Source: Rhizobium sp. WYJ-E13
GTDB taxonomy: Bacteria; Pseudomonadota; Alphaproteobacteria; Rhizobiales; Rhizobiaceae
NCBI RefSeq assembly: GCF_018987265.1
Contig: NZ_CP076853.1
Coordinates: 1,860,001-1,924,000, forward strand
Length of the DNA stretch: 64,000 nucleotides
Direction: 5' to 3'
Of this stretch, positions 10,784 through 20,604 are shown piece after piece; the first letter of the stretch is position 1, and every line of letters begins with the position of its first letter. The position numbers and the translations under genes are program-made. The notes beneath the pieces were generated by a model that was not told where the DNA came from, did not search any database, and saw only the letters and a program-made list of their open reading frames with translations.

Positions 10784-13051
10784 ATGTTTGGCATGTGGTA
10801 TCCTTCCAATCTCTCGAAGTTTGACCTTGCGACCCAGTTCGGCCCGGCCGGCATGGCCTTCGATTATGTCCGAGACGCCACCCAGCGCAGTATTCTCTAC
10901 TGGGACGTGATGCGACAGCGCGGCAATCAATATCGGCTCAGTTCCGAAGCCACGGCACCCCATGTGCTGAGCTTCACGCCCGAAGTGCTGATTGACGGAC
11001 GTATGCTGGAGCGGCCCGTCAACTACGCGCTGGTGCGTATCGTCCCGCCCGAGGGCGTCGAGATCGACGAGACCCGCCGGCCCTTCGTGGTGGTCGATCC
11101 GCGCGCCGGCCACGGGCCTGGCATCGGCGGTTTCAAGGCCGACAGCGAAATCGGCGTGGCGCTGGCCGCCGGCCACCCCTGCTATTTCATCGGCTTCCTT
11201 CCGGAGCCGGTCAAAGGCCAGACGATTGAGGACATCGCGCTTGCCGAAGCGATCTTTCTGGAAAAGGTCATTGCCTTGCATCCGGACGCCGATGCAAAGC
11301 CCTGCGTGATCGGCAACTGCCAGGCCGGCTGGGCCGTGATGATGCTGGCCGCCCTGCGGCCCGAGCTTTTCGGTTCGATCATCATCGCCGGCTCCCCTCT
11401 GTCCTACTGGGCCGGAAAGCGCGGCGAATATCCGATGCGCTATACGGGCGGGCTTCTTGGAGGCACATGGCTGACGGCCCTTGCCGGCGATCTCGGCCAT
11501 GGGAAGTTCGACGGCGCCTGGCTGGTGCAGAATTTCGAGAACCAGAACCCCGCCAATACGCTCTGGACCAAGCAATACAACCTCTACTCCAAGATCGACA
11601 CCGAGGCGCCGCGCTATCTCGGCTTCGAACAATGGTGGGGCAACCACGTCAACCTGAACGCAGAGGAAATCCAGTTCATCGTCGACGAACTCTTCGTCGG
11701 CAACAATCTCGCCGCCGGTCGTATAGAGACCTCGAAGGGAGAAGCCATCGATCTCAGGAACATCCGCGCGCCTGTTGTCGTCTTCTGCTCCAAGGGCGAC
11801 AACATCACCCCGCCCGCCCAGGCGCTCGGCTGGATCACCGACCTCTATGACAGCGTCAACGAAATCCGCTCGCACGGACAGACGATCGTCTACACCGTGC
11901 ATGAGAAGGTCGGCCATCTCGGCATCTTCGTTTCCGCCGGCGTCGCCCGCAAGGAACACGGGGAATTCTCCAGCAATATCGACCTGATCGACGCGCTGCC
12001 GCCCGGCCTCTACGAGGCGATCTTCGAAGCCAAGACCGATGCGACCGTTGGCGGCGATCTCGTCGAGGGCGACTGGATCATGCGCTGCGAGGAACGCACG
12101 CTCGACGATATCCGCGCCCTCGGCTGCAACAATGCCGCCGATGACAGGCGCTTTGCGACGGCAGCCAAGGTCTCGGAAATCAACCTGTCGCTCTACCGCA
12201 CCTTCGTGCAGCCCTGGCTGCGCGCGATGGTGCCGGAACAGGCAGCCGAAGAAATGCGTAGGCTCCACCCGCTGCGGCTGCAATACGAGCTGTTTTCCGA
12301 CCTCAATCCTCTGATGGCGCCGATTGCCGACCTCGCCGTCGAAGTGGCGGAGGAGCGCCATCCCGCGGCCGAAAACAATCCGTTCGTTGCATTGGAGCAG
12401 ATCGCCTCGCGCCAGATCGTGGCCAGCCTCGACGCATGGCGCGATGCAATCGAGGCCATGAGCGAGGCGACCTTCCTCGCTGTCTACGGATCGCCGTTCC
12501 TGCAGGCCGCCGTCGGCATCGATCCGGCGAGCGACAAGCCGCACCGGCGCGCAAGCAAGACCGCATTGCATGCGCAGGCGCTGAAAGCCAGGATCGAGGA
12601 GCTGAGGGCCGCGATGAACGAAGGCGGCCTGCACGAAGGCATGGCCCGCAGCCTGCTCTATGTCGCCATGGCCAGTGGCGCAGCCGATGAGCGCGGCTTT
12701 GCCGCCATCCGCCGCATGCGCCGCTCCGAAGACGGCATGCCGAAAGTGACGCTTGCCGAATTCAAGGCGTTGATCCGCGTCCAGTTCCTCATGCTCGTCA
12801 TCGATGAACAGGCGGCTGTCGATGCGATCCCGCATCTCCTGCCGGCAGATGAGGAAGAGCGCCGTCGTGCGCTGTCGGCGCTGCGAGGGGTGGTGAGCGC
12901 CCGCGGCGCCCTTTCCGGCAAGGCTGAGGAACGCTGGCAGAAGATCGTCGACCTCTTCAACGTCTCCGAAGCGCCGCTCACAGAACCGGTAGCGCCGGGA
13001 AGCCCAAGCGCCAGTGCCAGGCAGATCAGGACCATCAGACGCGTGAAATAG
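10784..13051 (+). CDS. DUF3141 protein, PHA-synthase-like alpha/beta hydrolase
   Basis: A 755-residue cytoplasmic protein. The N-terminal 370 residues resemble the alpha/beta-hydrolase core of class I/III poly(3-hydroxyalkanoate) synthases. The nucleophile elbow GNCQAG places a cysteine at residue 179, as in PHA synthases. The rest is a helical extension special to DUF3141. AGGAGG six bases before the ATG at 10784 fixes the start. It is the first gene of an operon with a phosphate acyltransferase, acetate kinase and enoyl reductase. A role in acyl-CoA or polyester metabolism is inferred from fold and neighbours; the reaction is not known. Confidence 0.8.
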   Translation: MFGMWYPSNLSKFDLATQFGPAGMAFDYVRDATQRSILYWDVMRQRGNQYRLSSEATAPHVLSFTPEVLIDGRMLERPVNYALVRIVPPEGVEIDETRRPFVVVDPRAGHGPGIGGFKADSEIGVALAAGHPCYFIGFLPEPVKGQTIEDIALAEAIFLEKVIALHPDADAKPCVIGNCQAGWAVMMLAALRPELFGSIIIAGSPLSYWAGKRGEYPMRYTGGLLGGTWLTALAGDLGHGKFDGAWLVQNFENQNPANTLWTKQYNLYSKIDTEAPRYLGFEQWWGNHVNLNAEEIQFIVDELFVGNNLAAGRIETSKGEAIDLRNIRAPVVVFCSKGDNITPPAQALGWITDLYDSVNEIRSHGQTIVYTVHEKVGHLGIFVSAGVARKEHGEFSSNIDLIDALPPGLYEAIFEAKTDATVGGDLVEGDWIMRCEERTLDDIRALGCNNAADDRRFATAAKVSEINLSLYRTFVQPWLRAMVPEQAAEEMRRLHPLRLQYELFSDLNPLMAPIADLAVEVAEERHPAAENNPFVALEQIASRQIVASLDAWRDAIEAMSEATFLAVYGSPFLQAAVGIDPASDKPHRRASKTALHAQALKARIEELRAAMNEGGLHEGMARSLLYVAMASGAADERGFAAIRRMRRSEDGMPKVTLAEFKALIRVQFLMLVIDEQAAVDAIPHLLPADEEERRRALSALRGVVSARGALSGKAEERWQKIVDLFNVSEAPLTEPVAPGSPSASARQIRTIRRVK

Positions 13052-13108
13052 CCTGCCATATCGCCTGATGCGGAGCATTGGAGCGCATCGTTCAGAGGGA
13101 GAAAGCAC

Positions 13109-14074
13109 ATGCCGGATTCGGAAAACCCTGGCGAGGCCAGGCGGCACGAGAAATATGACCGGCTGATTGCCAAGGCGAGGCAAGCGCCGCAGATGACAAC
13201 TGTCGTCGCCCATCCCTGCGACGAATCCTCGCTGCGCGGAGCGGTCGAAGCCGCCGAAGACGGGCTCATGCGTCCGGTCCTCGTAGGCCCGGCGGAGAAG
13301 GTCAGAACGGTGGCAAAAACGCATGCCATCGATATCTCGCCCTTCGAGCTGATCGATGCGCCGCATAGCGACGCGGCGGCTGCCAAGGCCGTCGAACTCG
13401 TCCGCGAAGGCCGTGCAGAACTGCTGATGAAGGGCAGCCTGCACACGGATGAACTGATGCGGGCAGTAACGTCATCGACGACGGGACTGCGGACAGCGCG
13501 TCGCATCAGCCATGTCTTCGTCATGGACGTGCCGCACCATGCCGAAACACTCTTCATCACCGACGCGGCCATCAACATCGCCCCTGATCTCGATGCCAAG
13601 CGCGACATCATCCAAAACGCCATCGATCTCTACACGGCGATCGGCCTCGGCACGCCGCGCGTGGCGATCCTTTCGGCGGTCGAGACCGTCACGTTGAAGA
13701 TCCCCTCGACCATCGATGCGGCCGCGCTCTGCAAGATGGCTGAGCGCGGACAGATAACAGGCGGCATCCTCGATGGGCCGCTCGCCTTCGATAATGCGAT
13801 CGATCCCGAAGCGGCACGAATCAAGGGCATCAAGTCCGAGGTCGCCGGCCGGGCGCAGATCCTCGTCGTTCCCAATCTGGAGGCCGGCAACATGCTGGCG
13901 AAGAACCTGACCTTCCTGGCGCGAGCGGATGCGGCGGGCCTCGTGCTGGGCGCGCGGGTGCCGATTATCCTGACGTCGCGCGCCGACAGCGTGCGGGCGC
14001 GCCTCGCCTCCTGCGCCGTCGGCGTGCTCTTTGCCGAAGCGCGCCTGCGTGCGGCGCCGATACAGGGCGCTTGA
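13109..14074 (+). CDS. Phosphate acetyl/butyryltransferase family protein
   Basis: A 321-residue enzyme of the PTA_PTB family, which exchanges CoA for phosphate on a short acyl-CoA to give acyl phosphate. Landmarks are the glycine/aspartate-rich [15 protein letters not shown] at about 221-235 and the C-terminal PIILTSRAD. It corresponds to the transferase half of the proteins annotated as bifunctional enoyl-CoA hydratase/phosphate acetyltransferase; the N-terminal MaoC-like half is absent. A GAGGGAG ribosome site precedes the ATG. Its stop is 4 bases from the acetate kinase start, so the two are coupled. Acetyl versus butyryl specificity cannot be decided from the sequence. Confidence 0.85.
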   Translation: MPDSENPGEARRHEKYDRLIAKARQAPQMTTVVAHPCDESSLRGAVEAAEDGLMRPVLVGPAEKVRTVAKTHAIDISPFELIDAPHSDAAAAKAVELVREGRAELLMKGSLHTDELMRAVTSSTTGLRTARRISHVFVMDVPHHAETLFITDAAINIAPDLDAKRDIIQNAIDLYTAIGLGTPRVAILSAVETVTLKIPSTIDAAALCKMAERGQITGGILDGPLAFDNAIDPEAARIKGIKSEVAGRAQILVVPNLEAGNMLAKNLTFLARADAAGLVLGARVPIILTSRADSVRARLASCAVGVLFAEARLRAAPIQGA

Positions 14075-14078
14075 TGCC

Positions 14079-15251
14079 ATGGACACGCTTCTCGTCGTCA
14101 ATGCCGGTTCTTCCAGCCTCAAATTCGAGGTCTTCGCCGCGGCGGGCTCGCTTGCCCGGCAGGTAAAGGGAAAGATGGAGGGCATCGGCACCGCACCCCG
14201 CCTGACCATCAGGAACGCCGGCGGCGAAAAGCTCGCCGACGCGGACTATCCCGGCGATGCCGTCCCGGATCTGCCGGCGGCCATGCGCCTGGTCGGGCAA
14301 TGGCTGCGGGAACGGCACGAGGGGCGGCTGGTCGCCGTCGGTCACCGGATCGTCCACGGAGGTCCCGACCACAGGCACCCGGTGCGTATCGACGAGAATC
14401 TGCTGCGCGATCTGGAGCGCTACACGCCGCTTGCACCGCTGCATCAGCCGAACAACCTGGCACCCATTCGGGTATTGCTGGACAGCCAGCCCCAGCTCGC
14501 CCAGGTCGCCTGTTTCGACACGGCCTTTCACCGCGGCCGTGATCCGATGACCGAGCACTACGCCATTCCCGCCCATTACTTCGCCGAGGGCGTGCGGCGC
14601 TATGGCTTTCACGGCCTGTCCTACGAATATGTTGCCGGCAGGCTCGCCGAGATCGCACCTGTTATCGGCCGCGGCCGGCTCATCGTCGCCCATCTTGGAA
14701 GCGGCGCCTCGCTCTGCGCGATCCATGAGGGCAAAAGTGTCGAGAGCACATTAGGTTTCACCGCCCTCGACGGCCTGCCCATGGGCACGCGATGCGGGCA
14801 GATTGATCCCGGCGTGCTTCTCTATCTGCTCCAGGAAGGCGGCATGAGCCCGATGCAATTGCAGGATCTGCTCTACAAGGAGTCCGGTCTCAAGGGCCTG
14901 TCAGGCATCAGCAACGATGTGCGCGATCTGCTGTCGAGCGACGAGCCCGCAGCCGGTCTCGCACTCGATCATTTCGTCCATCGCATCGGCCTCAATGCCG
15001 GCATGCTTGCTGCGGCCCTCGGCGGTGTCGACGCCTTCGTCTTCACCGCAGGCGTCGGTGAAAACTCGCCGATCATGCGCGAGCGCATAGTCCGCAAGCT
15101 TGGCTGGCTGGGTGCGACGCTTCATGCGGGGGCCAACGATGCCGGCGAGCTGCTCATATCCGCCGACGACAGCAGGATCGCCCTCTACGTCGTGCCGACG
15201 GACGAGGAACTGATGATCGCACGTCATACTTTTGCACTTGTTGCCGCCTGA
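14079..15251 (+). CDS. ackA: Acetate kinase family enzyme
   Basis: A 390-residue enzyme that makes ATP from acyl phosphate. The N-terminal [25 protein letters not shown] and the glycine-rich [11 protein letters not shown] segments are the acetate-kinase signatures. The length is typical. The ATG at 14079 follows the upstream stop by 4 bases. Paired with the preceding phosphate acyltransferase it forms the Pta-AckA route, which conserves energy from acyl-CoA. In Sinorhizobium meliloti a pta-ackA operon has been reported as phosphate-stress inducible; no PHO box is visible here. Confidence 0.92.
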   Translation: MDTLLVVNAGSSSLKFEVFAAAGSLARQVKGKMEGIGTAPRLTIRNAGGEKLADADYPGDAVPDLPAAMRLVGQWLRERHEGRLVAVGHRIVHGGPDHRHPVRIDENLLRDLERYTPLAPLHQPNNLAPIRVLLDSQPQLAQVACFDTAFHRGRDPMTEHYAIPAHYFAEGVRRYGFHGLSYEYVAGRLAEIAPVIGRGRLIVAHLGSGASLCAIHEGKSVESTLGFTALDGLPMGTRCGQIDPGVLLYLLQEGGMSPMQLQDLLYKESGLKGLSGISNDVRDLLSSDEPAAGLALDHFVHRIGLNAGMLAAALGGVDAFVFTAGVGENSPIMRERIVRKLGWLGATLHAGANDAGELLISADDSRIALYVVPTDEELMIARHTFALVAA

Positions 15252-15283
15252 CCGGCAGACCTTTCAACCAACGAGAGGGGCAG

Positions 15284-16069
15284 ATGATGATCCCGGACGT
15301 GAAGGCCAAACTTCTCGAGGGCAAGCGTGGCCTCGTAGTGGGCATCGCCAACGACCAGTCGATCGCCTGGGGCTGCGCAAAGGCATTCCGCGCGTTTGGC
15401 GCCGAACTCGCGGTAACCTACCTCAACGACAAGGCGAAGCCCCATGTCGAGCCGCTGGCGGACGCATTGGAAGCGCCGATTTTCCTGCCGCTCGATGTGT
15501 CGGTGCCTGGGCAGCTGGAGGCGGTGTTCGACAATATCAGCGCATATTGGGGCGAGCTGGACTTCGTTGTCCATTCCATCGCCTTCTCGCCGAAAGATGC
15601 GCTGCACGGCCGCGTCGTCGATGTGCCGCGCGAGGGTTTCCTGAAGACGATGGACATATCCTGCTGGTCTTTCATCCGGATGGCCCATCTTGCCGAACCG
15701 CTGATGAAACGCGGCGGCACGCTTTTCACCATGACCTATTACGGCAGCCAGATGGTGGTGAAGAACTATAATGTGATGGGCCTCGCAAAGGCCGCACTCG
15801 AAAGCGCCGTGCGCTACATCGCCGCCGAACTCGGGCCGAAGGGCATCCGGGTCCACGCCATCTCCCCCGGCCCGCTGGCGACACGCGCGGCATCCGGCAT
15901 TCCCGAATTCGACGAGCTCCTGAACAAGGCCGAGGAAACGGCCCCCACGCGCAGCCTCGTCTCGATCGACGATGTCGGCATGGCGACCGCCTTCCTGGCG
16001 CATGACGCGGCACGGCTGATGACAGGCGATACGATCTATATCGACGGCGGTTATCACATCATCGATTAG
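15284..16069 (+). CDS. fabI: Enoyl-[acyl-carrier-protein] reductase, FabI type
   Basis: A 261-residue NADH-dependent short-chain reductase that reduces the trans-2 double bond of enoyl-ACP. The diverged nucleotide-binding motif GIANDQSIAWG (20-30) and the catalytic Tyr162/Lys169 in YNVMGLAK are typical of FabI, as is the HAISPGPLATRAASGI loop. It is the last gene of the DUF3141 operon, 32 bases after ackA. Because rhizobia usually have another FabI for membrane synthesis, this copy may serve the operon's own acyl metabolism; that is inference. Confidence 0.92.
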   Translation: MMIPDVKAKLLEGKRGLVVGIANDQSIAWGCAKAFRAFGAELAVTYLNDKAKPHVEPLADALEAPIFLPLDVSVPGQLEAVFDNISAYWGELDFVVHSIAFSPKDALHGRVVDVPREGFLKTMDISCWSFIRMAHLAEPLMKRGGTLFTMTYYGSQMVVKNYNVMGLAKAALESAVRYIAAELGPKGIRVHAISPGPLATRAASGIPEFDELLNKAEETAPTRSLVSIDDVGMATAFLAHDAARLMTGDTIYIDGGYHIID

Positions 16070-16105
16070 GTCACCCCGACGGGCGGCGACCTTGCCGGTG
16101 GTAAT

Positions 16106-16513
16106 CTAGCAGCTCGGGCGCACCTGCGCGGACGTATCCGCTCCAGGAAGGCCCGCCGACGCGCCGGTGCCCGTCATGCCGTTGCAGTCAGGTGTTCCCC
16201 TGCCCATCCCATTGCCGGTGCCGGACGGGCCGCGCACTGCCGGATTCGTCGTATCGGGATTGGGCACGGTGCTGTTGGTATTGGTGTTGTCAATGCCGTT
16301 TGCGTTCGGCAACAACGTATTTCCGGTGCCCGTGCCTGTCCCGACGCTGCCGGAGGAGCCGGAGCCGGTCATACCGCCTCCGGAAGCGCCACCCACGCCA
16401 CCTGTACTGCCGCCTACCCCGCCTGCGCCACCGCCGACGCCCGAAGACTGCGCCATCGCAGAGGTGGCCAGCCCGATGGAAAGGATGGATACCGTGATGA
16501 GCTTCTGAAGCAT
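16106..16513 (-). CDS. Small secreted glycine-rich protein
   Basis: A 135-residue protein with a clear signal peptide (residues 1-21, ending TSAMAQ). It is followed by a low-complexity segment of GGxGG, serine, threonine and asparagine, then a short tail with three cysteines. GGAGG six bases before the ATG at 16513 fixes the start. Its base composition is GC-rich and repetitive, so antisense frames are spurious. It is probably periplasmic or surface-exposed. I do not recognise a functional family. Confidence 0.65.
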   Translation of the reverse strand: MLQKLITVSILSIGLATSAMAQSSGVGGGAGGVGGSTGGVGGASGGGMTGSGSSGSVGTGTGTGNTLLPNANGIDNTNTNSTVPNPDTTNPAVRGPSGTGNGMGRGTPDCNGMTGTGASAGLPGADTSAQVRPSC

Positions 16514-16590
16514 GAAAACCTCCATGGTGCTTGATGGGTCATCAGGCACAACTTGCGGCATGCCGCGAGGTTCCGCTCATCACGGAAGTT

Positions 16591-17526
16591 TCAGCCCGCC
16601 AGGGGAAGGACGATGTCGAGATTCTGTATCCGACCGGCATGGTCCCATGGCGGCGAATTGTAGAATTCATATCCGCCATTGCCGTCGGGCAGGAACATTT
16701 CGCCGGATGCTGCGAGCCAATCGACGCTGACGAATTCGTAAGCCCGGAATATGTCGGCGTAGGCGCCTGTATGGTTCATCGAAACATAGCGGCCCGCCCG
16801 AAACTGCAGCGGCGAAAGAGCGGCATCGTCGATGCGAAAGCCCTGATCCACGACAGCACAGTCGTAGCGGACGAGTTCTCCCGGCGTGATCAGCGGCGTG
16901 TCGAGGATGATGCCGACCGGCCGCGCTTCTTCAAGCGGAAAGCCGATCCGCTCCAGATAGCCGGCAAACTTCCGCCAGTTTTCCTCGAACGAGGCGTAGG
17001 ATCCGTAGAACCGCATGGCCAGAAGCCTGATTTCCGGACGCTGGCCGACTTTCACGCACGCCAGGTCCGCCTTCTCCGGTCTCGGCCGGGCCGGCAGCAC
17101 CTTCTGGGCCGCGACGCGGTAATCCGAAGGCGTCAATCCGAATTGCCTTTGGAACGCGCGGATGAAGGCCTCATGGCTGGCATAGCCGGCATTGAACGCG
17201 ATGTGCGTGATCGGCTGGCCGCTCATTTGCAGGTTCATCGCCGCGCGGTCGAGCCGTGTGCGGCGCATGTAGGCGCTCGGCGATTCCCCCATGACCTCCT
17301 GGAACTGCCGCTGGAAATGAAAGGGGCTGAGCCCGAGATGAGCCGCGATGTCCTGCAAGGTCGTCGACGCGGCGGGAGTACGCTCGATCATGCGCACGGC
17401 GCGCGCAATCCGCGGGTGGTCGAGCATTCGCGGAGGCGGAGCCTTCCGCAACGAGGACGCATTGTAACCCGCCGGGGGCGGATCGTAAGCCGGCTCCCGA
17501 TCGGCATTTTCGAAATCATCGTTCAT
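16591..17526 (-). CDS. AraC-type regulator with GyrI-like effector domain
   Basis: A 311-residue regulator. Residues 35-140 carry the two AraC helix-turn-helix motifs (LQDIAAHLGLSPFHFQRQF and ITHIAFNAGYASHEAFIRAF), here at the N-terminal side. Residues about 155-311 form a GyrI/Rob-like small-molecule binding domain. This layout occurs in Rob/SoxS-type stress and drug regulators. The ATG at 17526 is preferred over an upstream TTG; no strong ribosome site is seen for either. It is divergent from the autotransporter at 17664. Confidence 0.87.
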   Translation of the reverse strand: MNDDFENADREPAYDPPPAGYNASSLRKAPPPRMLDHPRIARAVRMIERTPAASTTLQDIAAHLGLSPFHFQRQFQEVMGESPSAYMRRTRLDRAAMNLQMSGQPITHIAFNAGYASHEAFIRAFQRQFGLTPSDYRVAAQKVLPARPRPEKADLACVKVGQRPEIRLLAMRFYGSYASFEENWRKFAGYLERIGFPLEEARPVGIILDTPLITPGELVRYDCAVVDQGFRIDDAALSPLQFRAGRYVSMNHTGAYADIFRAYEFVSVDWLAASGEMFLPDGNGGYEFYNSPPWDHAGRIQNLDIVLPLAG

Positions 17527-17663
17527 TGAAAACAGCAAAGACTACAGTTGGATAAGGGACTTCAACTTAGCCTCACCGCAAGTTTTATCAAGTCAGCGGA
17601 CGCGCCTTCCGTGTAGAGAAGCGCATTCCTGTGCGATATTTTTAAACCGCTGCGAGTTTTTTC

Positions 17664-20222
17664 ATGACATTCTCCCTGTCCGGCCGTCCGACCCCAACCT
17701 TTCGACGGCTGTCTGAGACGCCGGAAAGCAGCGGGAGCAACCCGCATGATCGGACGTTTCCGGGCAGGCCATTCATGCGGCAGCTCGTCTTCGGCCCGCT
17801 TTCCCTGATTCTTCTTACGATGATGGTGCTGCTTGGCGCGGCAACGTCTTCCGCCCAATCCGCCCCCGTCGTTACCTCCGTTTCGGTCCCTGCGAATGGA
17901 AATTATAAGAACGGGGACAGTCTGACCTTTGTCGTGCAATTCAGCGAGACCGTAATCGTCAGCGGCACGCCATATGTTTCAGTGATCGTCGGCAGCCAGT
18001 CGCGGCAGGCAAGCTACCTCTCAGGAAGCGGAACGAGTTCGCTTGTGTTCCGATACGCGCTCCAATCCGGAGACATGGACATGGACGGCGTGGTGCTCGG
18101 CGCGATGAGCCTGAACGGCGGCACCATCGAGAACGCCGGAGGGGAAGCGGCCGACACCACCCTCAACAATGTCGGTTCGACTGCCGGCGTCCTGGTCGAC
18201 ACGCTGGGACCGACCGCCGTAACTGCTGTCGTCGGCACGCCGCCGTCGCACGCCACGCAGGTCGCATTCCAGATCGTGTTTTCCGAACCCGTGACCGGCT
18301 TCTCGATCGCAGACATGGTCCTGGCCACGACCGGAACTGCCACCGCTACGCTGGCCAACCTTTCGACGTCCGACAACACCACCTACACGGTACAGGCGCA
18401 GAACATTTCCGGCACGGGCACGTTGCGTTTGAATATTGCACCGGGCGCTGTCATCGATGTTGCCGGCAATACCAACCCGGCGGCAACAGGAACGCCATGG
18501 ACCGTCGGCGCCTCGTCCAATGCCGATCTGTCGCAGTTGCAGCCCAGCCAAGGCAGTCTCAGCCCGGCCTTCAATGCCAATACGCTGACCTATTCGATCT
18601 CGGTGGCCAACAATGTCGCGGCGATCGCGCTGACACCTGTTGTCGCCGAGCCGAACGCGACGGTCACGGTCAATGGTTCTCCGGTCACCTCCGGAAGCGC
18701 CAGCAGTTCCGTCAGCCTTGCTGTGGGCGCCACGACGATCGCTGTCGTCGTCACCGCGCAGGACGCAACGGCGAAGACCTACAATGTCACCGTGACGCGT
18801 GCCGCCTCCGCGGGGCCGACAGCCGCGTCCCGCACCATCAACGTGATGGCGGGAACCACTGTCGCTATCGACCTTACGGCGGGCGCGACCGGGGCGCCCT
18901 TCACCGCAGCGGCGCTTACCTTCCTGCCAAGCCTGGAAGCGGGAAGCGTCTCGCTCGACGCAGCGCAGAAGCGGCTCACCTTCGCGGCGAGCCCTTCATT
19001 CGCAGGCTCGGCTGCGGTTGGCTATACGCTGTCGAATGCGTCAGGCACATCGGCCCCGGCAACGATCACATTTGCCGTTGCCGCCCGTCCCGATCCGACT
19101 GACGATCCCGATGTGGTGGGCCTTCTCAATGCGCAGGTGGATGCCGCCAGGCACTTTGCCCAATATCAGACGCGCAACTTCAACAGCCGCCTGGAGCAGC
19201 TGCACGATGAGGGCGAGCGCCAGCGCCGCTCACTCGATATTCGCCTTGGGCTTCGCCGCTCCGACAATGGCAATGGTGGGGTCGTCAATACCGAGCGCCA
19301 GTACGGCTGGGCAGGCGGCAGCGAGCCTGACCTCACCGGTCCCTCCGTATCCGGCCGGCAAGGCAACGGCGCGACCCCGCAGATCCAGGGGCCGGATCTC
19401 GGACCGTTTGCGGTCTGGTCCGGAGGTTTCGTCGATTTCGCCGATACCGGCAACGGCGACCTGGACATAGGATCGACCACGGTCGGCGTGAGCGCAGGCG
19501 TGGATTACCGCTTCTCCGATCGCTTCGTCGGCGGCTTCGGCCTGGGCTATGGCCACGACAAGAGCGATGTCGGGGATGATGGCACGGAAAGCCGCGGCGC
19601 GGCTTACAGCGCTGCGATCTACGGCTCCTTCAAGGCTGCCGAAAACCTGTTCCTCGACGGCCTCATCGGCGCAAGCCGGCTCGATTTCGATTCAAGCCGT
19701 TACGTCGCCTCATCAGGGGATCTCGCCTCGGGAAACAGGGATGGGCGGCAGATGTTCGGCTCGCTCACCGCGGCCTACGAATTCCGGAACAGGACATGGC
19801 TTGTCTCCCCATACGGCCGGTTCGAATTGTCCAGGTCATGGCTCGACGGGTTCACCGAGAACGGCGGGGGCATCTACGGCCTGACCTATGGCGATCAGAC
19901 GGTCGATACGGCCGCGGGCGTTATCGGCCTTCGCCTCAGCTATACCATGCTGATGGACTGGGGAGCGCTGACACCAGGCATGCGGGCGGAATATACCCAT
20001 GATTTGGCCAGCTCCAGCCGGCTGCGGCTCGGATATGCCGACATCGGCACGCTTCCGTACCAGTTCGAAGCGGAAGAATCGGGGGATGACTATTCCACAC
20101 TCGGACTCTCGCTCGATGCTGCGCTGCTGAACAACTGGGCGGTCGGCGTGGAATACCGGGCGGCTGTCGGCAGCGGAAGACAGGACCACGCCGTCGGCAT
20201 CAGGGTCAGGAGCGAATTCTAG
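17664..20222 (+). CDS. Autotransporter with Ig/cadherin-like passenger
   Basis: An 852-residue outer-membrane protein of the type Va secretion class. Residues about 38-65 form a signal peptide (cleavage after SSAQS), behind an unusually long leader; a later ATG at 17775 starts exactly at this signal and may be the true start. The passenger holds Ig-like repeats (about 66-270), a cadherin-like beta-sandwich repeat (270-370) and a linker. The last 280 residues form the beta-barrel, ending in VRSEF with the terminal phenylalanine. An adhesin role is likely. A hairpin at 20231-20255 follows. Confidence 0.82.
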   Translation: MTFSLSGRPTPTFRRLSETPESSGSNPHDRTFPGRPFMRQLVFGPLSLILLTMMVLLGAATSSAQSAPVVTSVSVPANGNYKNGDSLTFVVQFSETVIVSGTPYVSVIVGSQSRQASYLSGSGTSSLVFRYALQSGDMDMDGVVLGAMSLNGGTIENAGGEAADTTLNNVGSTAGVLVDTLGPTAVTAVVGTPPSHATQVAFQIVFSEPVTGFSIADMVLATTGTATATLANLSTSDNTTYTVQAQNISGTGTLRLNIAPGAVIDVAGNTNPAATGTPWTVGASSNADLSQLQPSQGSLSPAFNANTLTYSISVANNVAAIALTPVVAEPNATVTVNGSPVTSGSASSSVSLAVGATTIAVVVTAQDATAKTYNVTVTRAASAGPTAASRTINVMAGTTVAIDLTAGATGAPFTAAALTFLPSLEAGSVSLDAAQKRLTFAASPSFAGSAAVGYTLSNASGTSAPATITFAVAARPDPTDDPDVVGLLNAQVDAARHFAQYQTRNFNSRLEQLHDEGERQRRSLDIRLGLRRSDNGNGGVVNTERQYGWAGGSEPDLTGPSVSGRQGNGATPQIQGPDLGPFAVWSGGFVDFADTGNGDLDIGSTTVGVSAGVDYRFSDRFVGGFGLGYGHDKSDVGDDGTESRGAAYSAAIYGSFKAAENLFLDGLIGASRLDFDSSRYVASSGDLASGNRDGRQMFGSLTAAYEFRNRTWLVSPYGRFELSRSWLDGFTENGGGIYGLTYGDQTVDTAAGVIGLRLSYTMLMDWGALTPGMRAEYTHDLASSSRLRLGYADIGTLPYQFEAEESGDDYSTLGLSLDAALLNNWAVGVEYRAAVGSGRQDHAVGIRVRSEF

Positions 20223-20230
20223 CGTAATCC

Positions 20231-20255
20231 GGTTTCGCGAACACATCGCGAAATC
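20231..20255 (+). terminator. Hairpin after the autotransporter gene
   Basis: TTTCGCGA-ACACA-TCGCGAAA forms an 8-bp perfect stem with a 5-base loop 10 bases after the stop codon, extendable by a G-U and a G-C pair. There is no T-tract, so it may stabilise the message as well as terminate it. Confidence 0.5.
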
Positions 20256-20262
20256 CGTCGGC

Positions 20263-20535
20263 TCAATGGCAGAGCGCCGCCGGGCGCCCGCACCCGTCGA
20301 TGTCATGGGCGCGACGATGTTCGACTGAGAGAATATCGATCAGGTCGACGAGTTTGAACTGGTGCTCGACTCCGCCGACATCAATATGAATCTCACCGCC
20401 GCTGATGTTTAAAGCGACGGCAACGAAGTTTCTCTCTTCGCCCTCATCCAATACCGATACGATAAACAGAGGCCCCTCCCTCTTTCGTTCATCCCTATTG
20501 ATAGAGCAAATCGGTGAATGCTTTATTATTAGCAT
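20263..20535 (-). CDS. Small hypothetical protein
   Basis: A 90-codon frame on the minus strand. The middle (VSVLDEGEERNFVAVALN followed by ISGGEIHIDVGG) alternates hydrophobic and charged residues like a small beta-rich protein. No ribosome site supports the ATG at 20535, which lies in AT-rich DNA. A shorter product starting near a GGGAGGGG at about 20475 with a rare start is possible. It sits between the autotransporter and the ABC exporter, both of which have better support. The function is unknown and the reading frame is uncertain. Confidence 0.4.
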   Translation of the reverse strand: MLIIKHSPICSINRDERKREGPLFIVSVLDEGEERNFVAVALNISGGEIHIDVGGVEHQFKLVDLIDILSVEHRRAHDIDGCGRPAALCH

Positions 20536-20604
20536 TTAATAATAATTACATTCAATACATTGCTATGGATCAATGTGTGGACGGCGGAAATGCGCCATCC
20601 GCGG

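Noticed and set aside
10766..13444. A long minus-strand frame (892 codons) opposite the DUF3141 gene
   Set aside because: It lies wholly opposite a well-supported gene, is rich in arginine and histidine, and has no family signature. High GC content creates such antisense frames.
16191..16500. Proline-rich plus-strand frames opposite the glycine-rich protein gene
   Set aside because: They are the mirror of a GGxGG repeat; the minus-strand frame has a signal peptide and a GGAGG ribosome site.
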